From an uncultured Collinsella sp. (GTDB taxonomy: Bacteria; Actinomycetota; Coriobacteriia; Coriobacteriales; Coriobacteriaceae), in NCBI GenBank assembly GCA_900757705.1, contig CAAEOW010000134.1, forward strand, positions 1-45,867: a stretch of DNA of 45,867 nt, written 5' to 3'. The position numbers and the translations under genes are program-made. Within the stretch, counting starts at the first letter, position 1. Each line of letters begins with the position of its first letter. This document shows positions 41,476 to 45,867 of the stretch, one piece after another. The notes below the pieces were generated by a model. The model did no database searches. It was not told the origin of the DNA and saw only the letters and a program-made list of their open reading frames with translations.

Positions 41476-42165
41476 ATGAAAGCACTTCCGTTTCCCTGCA
41501 TCCGCCCGGCTCAGGACCGCGTGCTCGAGGCACTGCCTGCAATGGGCAGCATCCTGAGCGGCAACGATGCTCTGCGCGGAGCCATTGCCGATGGTCTGAT
41601 GCTCAAGGATCCAGGCGCGGCGTATTACGTGTACGAATGCTCGGGTGAGCCGGGACGCGTGACGGGTGTCGTGGCGATTTGCCCGGTTAACGTGCTGACG
41701 GGCGGCGACGAGGCTGCCGCCGAGAGCATCGACGCACTCGCCACCGCGCGCGCGATCGCCGAGCTCAAGGTGCAGCCGCGCCCCGTGTCGCTCGCCTACG
41801 AGGCGTCGCCCGTCATGGATATCATTTTGAGCGCTGCCAAAGAGGGCGCATCGCTCTACGCCGTCACCGATCCCGCGGGCGTCACACATCGCGTGTGGGA
41901 GGTCAAGCGCGAGGACGCCGTTGCCGCCATCCGTGCCATGCTCGATCAGGCGCCCGACCCGGTGTTCGCCGGTGACTCCGCCTATGTCGCCGCACTGGCT
42001 GGGGCATCGCAGATTCTGGCCGACGAGGCCCGCGCTGCCGGCGCCTACTCTGGCAAAGAGCCGTTCAACTTTGCTGTAGCCGTGCTGTTCCCCGCCGCGC
42101 AGGTCAGCGGCAGCGCGCCGCAGGTTCCGACGGGTCTGCTCACTCACCAGGTCTCACGGTTCTAG
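41476..42165 (+). CDS. short DUF1015-like protein
   Basis: 229 residues. The start MKALPFPCIRPAQDRV resembles the beginning of DUF1015 proteins (normally ~400 aa), and VWEVKREDAVAAIRAML with AGDSAYVAALAGASQI corresponds to the region that in the family carries the ADGHHRY motif, which has been lost here. It may be a degenerate or regulatory member. ATG 41476, no strong ribosome binding site. It follows the peptidase gene by 40 bp on the same strand and ends in a clear terminator. Confidence 0.7.
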   Translation: MKALPFPCIRPAQDRVLEALPAMGSILSGNDALRGAIADGLMLKDPGAAYYVYECSGEPGRVTGVVAICPVNVLTGGDEAAAESIDALATARAIAELKVQPRPVSLAYEASPVMDIILSAAKEGASLYAVTDPAGVTHRVWEVKREDAVAAIRAMLDQAPDPVFAGDSAYVAALAGASQILADEARAAGAYSGKEPFNFAVAVLFPAAQVSGSAPQVPTGLLTHQVSRF

Positions 42166-42208
42166 CGAACTCAAACGCTAAGCTGGAAAACCCAGCATCC
42201 AAACAAAC

Positions 42209-42250
42209 AAGGGGCGGAGATGCAGCAAACGCATGCACCTCCGCCCTTTT
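42209..42250 (+). terminator. rho-independent terminator after the DUF1015-like gene
   Basis: GGGCGGAG pairs with CTCCGCCC, with inner TGCA pairing, followed by TTTT. It also faces the end of the convergent phosphatase gene, so it may serve both. Confidence 0.8.
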
Positions 42251-42294
42251 CGCATCAAACAATTACGCCGGTAAACCGGTCCGCAACGTCAGCG

Positions 42295-42930
42295 TTATCC
42301 ACGCTGCGGACCTGCCGCCGCCACGAGCGGCTCTAGCCCCAGCTCGCGCGCGTAGTCTTCCTGCGTAAAGACTTCGACCAGTTCAAACGTATCGGCCGCA
42401 TCGTCAAACGCAAAATGCAGCACTGAGCAGTTGCCCGGCACGCGTTCGCGCTCGTCAGCCGCCGCGCCCCGCACGTGGTCCAAAAACTCCTTGATAGCTG
42501 AGCCATGACTTACCGCGAGCACGCACGTATGGTCCGGACGCTGCATAAGATCGGTCAGCGTCGCCACCATGCGCGTGCGCACCTGGATCTGGCCCTCGCC
42601 GCCAAACTGCCGATAGAAGTCGCGCCACGGGCGCTCGGGCATAAGCATCACGCGCTCGGCCTCAAAGTCGCCAAAGAACCACTCACGCAGGCCGTCCAGG
42701 CGCTCGTACGCCAAGCCCGGCCACAAGTTGGCGATAGTCTGCTCGGTGCGATGAAGCGTAGAGGTGTAGGCATGATCGGGCTCAATGCCGCGCGCACGTA
42801 AAAACATGCCGGCGCGCGCCGCCTGGTCGCAACCCAACTGCGTAAGCGGCGAGTCACTCCACCCCTGAATGATACGCTTAAGGTTGTATATCGTCTGTCC
42901 ATGACGGACCAGATACAGATCTTTATTCAT
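42295..42930 (-). CDS. histidine phosphatase family protein 1
   Basis: 211 residues of the phosphoglycerate-mutase-like histidine phosphatase family. The catalytic RHG motif is in LVRHGQT (about 6-12) and the second catalytic His in VSHGSAIKEFL (about 150). Other family residues are SPLTQLG (about 29) and LREWFFGDFE (about 84). The substrate is unknown. The ATG at 42930 follows GAAAGGACCCCT. The paralogue upstream ends 17 bp before it, so the two form an operon. Confidence 0.9.
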   Translation of the reverse strand: MNKDLYLVRHGQTIYNLKRIIQGWSDSPLTQLGCDQAARAGMFLRARGIEPDHAYTSTLHRTEQTIANLWPGLAYERLDGLREWFFGDFEAERVMLMPERPWRDFYRQFGGEGQIQVRTRMVATLTDLMQRPDHTCVLAVSHGSAIKEFLDHVRGAAADERERVPGNCSVLHFAFDDAADTFELVEVFTQEDYARELGLEPLVAAAGPQRG

Positions 42931-42947
42931 AGGGGTCCTTTCGTTCG

Positions 42948-43490
42948 TTACCAACCCAAGAGCGAAAACGCCCCGTCGCAATAGCCAAAATGAAGCACGG
43001 CACCGTTGTCGGGTAGCTCTCCCCCGCCAGTCACATACTCAAGAAACTCCTGGCAGGCTGAGCCGTGGGAAACCGCCAGCACGCAGTCGTGCTGCGGCCG
43101 GGCCATAATACGGGACAGCGCCGCGACCATGCGCGACTGAAGCTGCACTTCCGACTCGCCGCCAAAGGCCACCGGATAATCGCCCCAGGGCTGCGGCGGC
43201 ATCTCGCGATTTGATGTGCCCTCCAGCGAGCCAAAATGCCACTCACGCAGGTCATCGACCAGCTCAATGGAACGGCCCTCGCCAACGATAAGCTCGGCCG
43301 TATGCCGCGCCCGGCCCAACGGCGAGGAATACACATGATCAAAGGCCACGCCACGCGCCGCAAACGCCGTACGCGCCGTCAGCGCCTGCTCGCGCCCGCG
43401 CGCCGTAAGCGGCGAATCGTGCCAGCCCTGCAAAATGCTCTGCACATTGAGCTCAGTCTGCCCATGCCGCACCAAATACAGATCTGCCAC
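42948..43490 (-). CDS. histidine phosphatase family protein 2
   Basis: 180 residues, a paralogue of the next gene downstream: LVRHGQTELN (5-14), DSPLTARG, LREWHFGSLEG and AVSHGSACQEFL (about 141) align with it, showing tandem duplication. Starts at GTG 43490 with GGGGAGGGC ahead. A 37-bp repeat lies 15 bp upstream. The substrate cannot be told; candidates are phosphosugars or small phosphate esters. Confidence 0.9.
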   Translation of the reverse strand: MADLYLVRHGQTELNVQSILQGWHDSPLTARGREQALTARTAFAARGVAFDHVYSSPLGRARHTAELIVGEGRSIELVDDLREWHFGSLEGTSNREMPPQPWGDYPVAFGGESEVQLQSRMVAALSRIMARPQHDCVLAVSHGSACQEFLEYVTGGGELPDNGAVLHFGYCDGAFSLLGW

Positions 43491-43505
43491 ACGCCCTCCC
43501 CTCGT

Positions 43506-43541
43506 ACCACCACAAAGGGGACAGGCACCTTTGTGGTGGTT
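43506..43541 (+). repeat. 37-bp REP-like palindrome, copy 5
   Basis: Arms ACCACCACAAAGG and CCTTTGTGGTGGT with the GGGGACAGGCACC core. Found 30 kb from the other four copies, which shows the family is dispersed. Confidence 0.9.
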
Positions 43542-43572
43542 TACCGTCTGATCACGCCGCGGTGACGCTCAG

Positions 43573-44244
43573 CTACACCAGCACGTCGGCGAGCGAACGC
43601 TTGGGTACGTGGTGCACCTGTGCCTCGTCGCGCCAATAATTGATGGAGCCATCGGGGTTGGAATCGATCGCATCGATCACCTGTATCTCGGCCGGAACGC
43701 CAAAGGCCATGATCAGCTTGAGCTCATACTTGTCGTTATCGAGCCCCATGGCATCGATCGCATGGGGCGTAAAGGCCTTGAACATGCAGGCTGCCACCTC
43801 GGGCGTAGCGCTGCGGGCGGCGGGCATCATCGTCTGCGCGGCAATGCCCGTGTCGACCTCGGTAATGGGAGCGGCAGGCTTGCCCGGAACGGCGCGCTCA
43901 GCCAGAATCGCGATGTAGCCGGTCGGGCGCTCGCCCTCGGCAGGACCCGGCCAATCCTTGAGCGCACCGGCCCATGCAAGCTCGTCAAATACACGCGCGC
44001 AGTCCTCTGCACCGCTCACCACGTGAAAGCGCAGACGCTGAGCATTGGCGCCGCAGGGAGCCAGGTGCGCCAGTTCCGCCAGCTCGAGCAAAAACTCGCG
44101 CGGCACGCGCATGGACTCGTCAAAACGGCGGCACGTACGGGCACGACGGACCAGCGCATCAAACGCTTCCAGACCGAGCTTTTCGCAACCTTGCTTTGCC
44201 ATCGATTCGACACTCGACGGTGCCTCGGGAACTGCTTCGTTCAT
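43573..44244 (-). CDS. nitroreductase family protein
   Basis: 223 residues. FMN-dependent oxidoreductase fold: RRARTCRRFDESMRVPREFL (about 34-53) and LAPCGANAQRLRFHVVSG (about 61-78) correspond to the flavin-binding start of nitroreductases, and the end carries GVPAEIQVIDAIDS. The natural substrate is unknown. The ATG at 44244 is selected because GGGGGTCCCT precedes it; the frame stays open upstream to 44412 but without a start signal. Confidence 0.85.
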   Translation of the reverse strand: MNEAVPEAPSSVESMAKQGCEKLGLEAFDALVRRARTCRRFDESMRVPREFLLELAELAHLAPCGANAQRLRFHVVSGAEDCARVFDELAWAGALKDWPGPAEGERPTGYIAILAERAVPGKPAAPITEVDTGIAAQTMMPAARSATPEVAACMFKAFTPHAIDAMGLDNDKYELKLIMAFGVPAEIQVIDAIDSNPDGSINYWRDEAQVHHVPKRSLADVLV

Positions 44245-44479
44245 AGGGACCCCCAATACAAGCCAATTGTCCTTAGGAAAATCTAACCTAAAACGTAGGC
44301 AATAACGAACAGGGCTGCAATGTTCTACACCTGTTGAATAGAAAATCGCGACGTGGGGAACAACGGAAACAATTCGGGGCCTTTGGGTTACGTTTCGCCC
44401 TCCCCGACCCATACGTCAGCGCCCTTAGGGGATACTGGTTGTAACGATCAAGGCTTATGCCGCACGGAAAGGAGACATT

Positions 44480-45082
44480 ATGGGCATCTTTAAGAACGAT
44501 GACCAAAAATCGAGCCAGTTTGGATTTGACGAGAAAAGCATGGCAGGCAAAGCCGTCAAGGCCGTGCGCTGGATCTACGCCATCACGGGCGTCGTGGCGC
44601 TCATTGCTGGTATCGCGCTGCTTTTTGCACCCGCCAAGTCCCTCGTCTTTTTGACGACCGTCCTGGGCTTCTACTTTGTGATTACGGCAGCCATCAGGCT
44701 GTTCACTGCCATTTTTGAGCCGCTGCTGCCCACTGGCTGGCGCGTGACGAGCATCATCTCCAACCTACTCATTATCCTGGGCGGCGTCATAATCCTGCGC
44801 AACCAGGCCTTCTCGACCGCGACGCTCACCACGATGGTGGTTATCGTGGCCGGCTTTGGCTGGATTGTCGAAGGTGTCATGTCCATTCTGGAGTCCGAGC
44901 TTTCGTCCAACCGCGCCCTCGCTATCCTGAGCGGCGCACTTTCCATCATCGCCGGCATGTTCGTGTTTATCTATCCGCTGTGGTCGGCCAAGATGCTCGT
45001 CATCTTTAGCGGCGCCGCGCTGCTGGTGTTTGGCGTAACGCTGATTGTTCGCGCTATTCAATTTGGCAAACTGGTGCACTAG
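44480..45082 (+). CDS. HdeD-like DUF308 membrane protein
   Basis: 200 residues. After a short charged N-terminus there are six hydrophobic helices from about residue 30, in the repeated helix-pair arrangement of DUF308/HdeD proteins (ALLFAPAKSLVFLTTVLGFY, then GGVIILRN and SIIAGMFVFIYPLW). HdeD is linked to acid resistance in Escherichia coli; here the role is unknown. ATG 44480 has a perfect AAAGGAGACATT upstream. The stop codon is followed without a gap by the next gene. Confidence 0.85.
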   Translation: MGIFKNDDQKSSQFGFDEKSMAGKAVKAVRWIYAITGVVALIAGIALLFAPAKSLVFLTTVLGFYFVITAAIRLFTAIFEPLLPTGWRVTSIISNLLIILGGVIILRNQAFSTATLTTMVVIVAGFGWIVEGVMSILESELSSNRALAILSGALSIIAGMFVFIYPLWSAKMLVIFSGAALLVFGVTLIVRAIQFGKLVH

Positions 45083-45565
45083 ATGCCGCGAACGCTCTTT
45101 ATTGATGCCGACGCCTGCCCGGTCACGCGCGAGTCGATTGACTGCGCGCGGCGGGCGGGCGTCGCCGTTGTTATCGCCGGCAACAGCACGCAAAACCTGG
45201 AACGGCACATTCGCCGCGACGACCCGCGCGATGCCGAGCACGCGCGTCGCGGCTTTTGGGTCACGACGCGCGACGTGAGCGTGGGCGCCGACAGCGCCGA
45301 CTTTGCCATTGTCGAACGCCTGCAGGCGGGCGACGTGGTCGTAACGCAGGACATTGGCTTGGCGAGCATGGTGCTCGGGCGCGATGCCGCCGCCATCGGT
45401 GTGCGCGGGCGCGTGTACGACAAGGCGACTATCGATATGCAGCTGTTTATTCGCCACGAGGAAAAGAAGGTACGCCACGCCGGCGGACGCACTCGCGGTC
45501 CGGCAGCATTTACCAGCGAAGACCGCGCCCGCTTTAAACGCAACCTCACCGAGTTGCTGCACTAA
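45083..45565 (+). CDS. yaiI: YaiI/YqxD (DUF188) family protein
   Basis: 160 residues. The start IDADACPVTRESI (6-18), DAEHARRGFWVTTRDVSVGAD (quoted in part, about 50-70), VVTQDIGLASMVLGRDA and the end RFKRNLTELL are diagnostic of DUF188, a PIN-like fold family of unknown function, possibly nucleolytic. The start codon directly abuts the previous stop, so the two genes are translationally coupled. Confidence 0.9.
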   Translation: MPRTLFIDADACPVTRESIDCARRAGVAVVIAGNSTQNLERHIRRDDPRDAEHARRGFWVTTRDVSVGADSADFAIVERLQAGDVVVTQDIGLASMVLGRDAAAIGVRGRVYDKATIDMQLFIRHEEKKVRHAGGRTRGPAAFTSEDRARFKRNLTELLH

Positions 45566-45567
45566 CC

Positions 45568-45607
45568 AAGGTAGGTTTTTGGGACATGCCTAATAATCTA
45601 CCTTTTT
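45568..45607 (+). terminator. hairpin with T-run after yaiI
   Basis: AAGGTAG and CTACCTT frame a segment with GGGACATGCC, followed by TTTG. It works as a terminator for the HdeD-YaiI unit and also carries the GGGAC core of the repeat families. A second GGCATG..CC pair occurs at 45659-45686. Confidence 0.65.
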
Positions 45608-45697
45608 GTTTTGCCGATTGACGCGCATCCAACGCCCAGGTCATGGCGGTGGAATTTATGGCATGTCCTAGTTTTACGGCATGCCCCAAACATCCAC

Positions 45698-45867
45698 TTA
45701 GAACCCAAAGGCGGAAAGGATAAGGCCCCAGCCAGCGCCGATGACGTACATCATGATCAGGAACACGACATTTTCGCGGGCGCTGCGGTTGGTGCGGAAC
45801 AGCACCAGATAACCCACGCCGGCGGAAATGAGCGTGCCGGCGAGCATCGGCGCCAGTTGCAGCGCGC
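45698..45867 (-). CDS. membrane protein, 3' end only (possible 10-TM exporter)
   Basis: The last 56 codons run off the window edge. They encode LAPMLAGTLISAGVGYLVLF, a short Arg-rich loop (RTNRSAREN) and a final helix (VVFLIMMYVIGAGWGLILS). The pattern resembles the end of putative 10-TM heavy-metal or arsenic exporters (DUF, ArsP-2 type), but this is a weak call from a fragment. Confidence 0.55.
   Translation of the reverse strand, partial: ALQLAPMLAGTLISAGVGYLVLFRTNRSARENVVFLIMMYVIGAGWGLILSAFGF

Overview
The window is a high-GC, gene-dense chromosomal segment with strong G/C third-position bias. Gene content, REP-like repeats and protein flavour suggest a gut actinobacterium of the Coriobacteriia, most likely Collinsella or a close relative. 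That assignment is from recall of family resemblance, not a search.

Positions 1-17.7 kb are ordinary chromosome: proB, pncB, a small membrane protein, tRNA-Ala(CGC), a PflA-like radical SAM protein, a structured RNA that may be 6S RNA, a WecA/TagO-type glycosyl-phosphate transferase, trpS, a one-domain MGMT, DegV, a MarR regulator, a solo B3/B4 protein, ATP-dependent pckA, a Wzx-like flippase, a metallophosphoesterase and an NhaP2-type antiporter. The spacers carry palindromic repeats (five copies of a 37-bp GGGGACAGGCACC element plus related GGGAC families) and two copies of a 123-bp element with ~20-bp inverted ends.

Positions 18.0-35.8 kb are a defence island. On the minus strand lies a type 1 BREX operon, transcribed brxA-brxB-brxC-pglX-pglZ-brxL. 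pglX is cut into an N-terminal methyltransferase half and a C-terminal half by an AT-richer insert carrying two small genes: a protein with two HTH-like domains and an unknown protein. After brxL come two genes I cannot assign (450 and 65 codons) that look like operon members. Next to them is a DUF3800 gene with its own leader RNA, and two further copies of that RNA lie beyond the gene's 3' end on the opposite strand. All three RNAs share an extended -10 promoter, a covarying hairpin, a CAAG linker and a GCCGGGG terminator stem. This DUF3800-RNA module is the most interesting object in the window.

Positions 35.9-45.9 kb return to housekeeping: an orphan antitoxin-like gene with a palindromic operator, serC-serA, a nuclease-like Coriobacteriia protein, an M20 peptidase, a short DUF1015 protein, two tandem histidine phosphatases, a nitroreductase, an HdeD-like membrane protein with a YaiI/YqxD protein, and the 3' end of a membrane protein running off the right edge.
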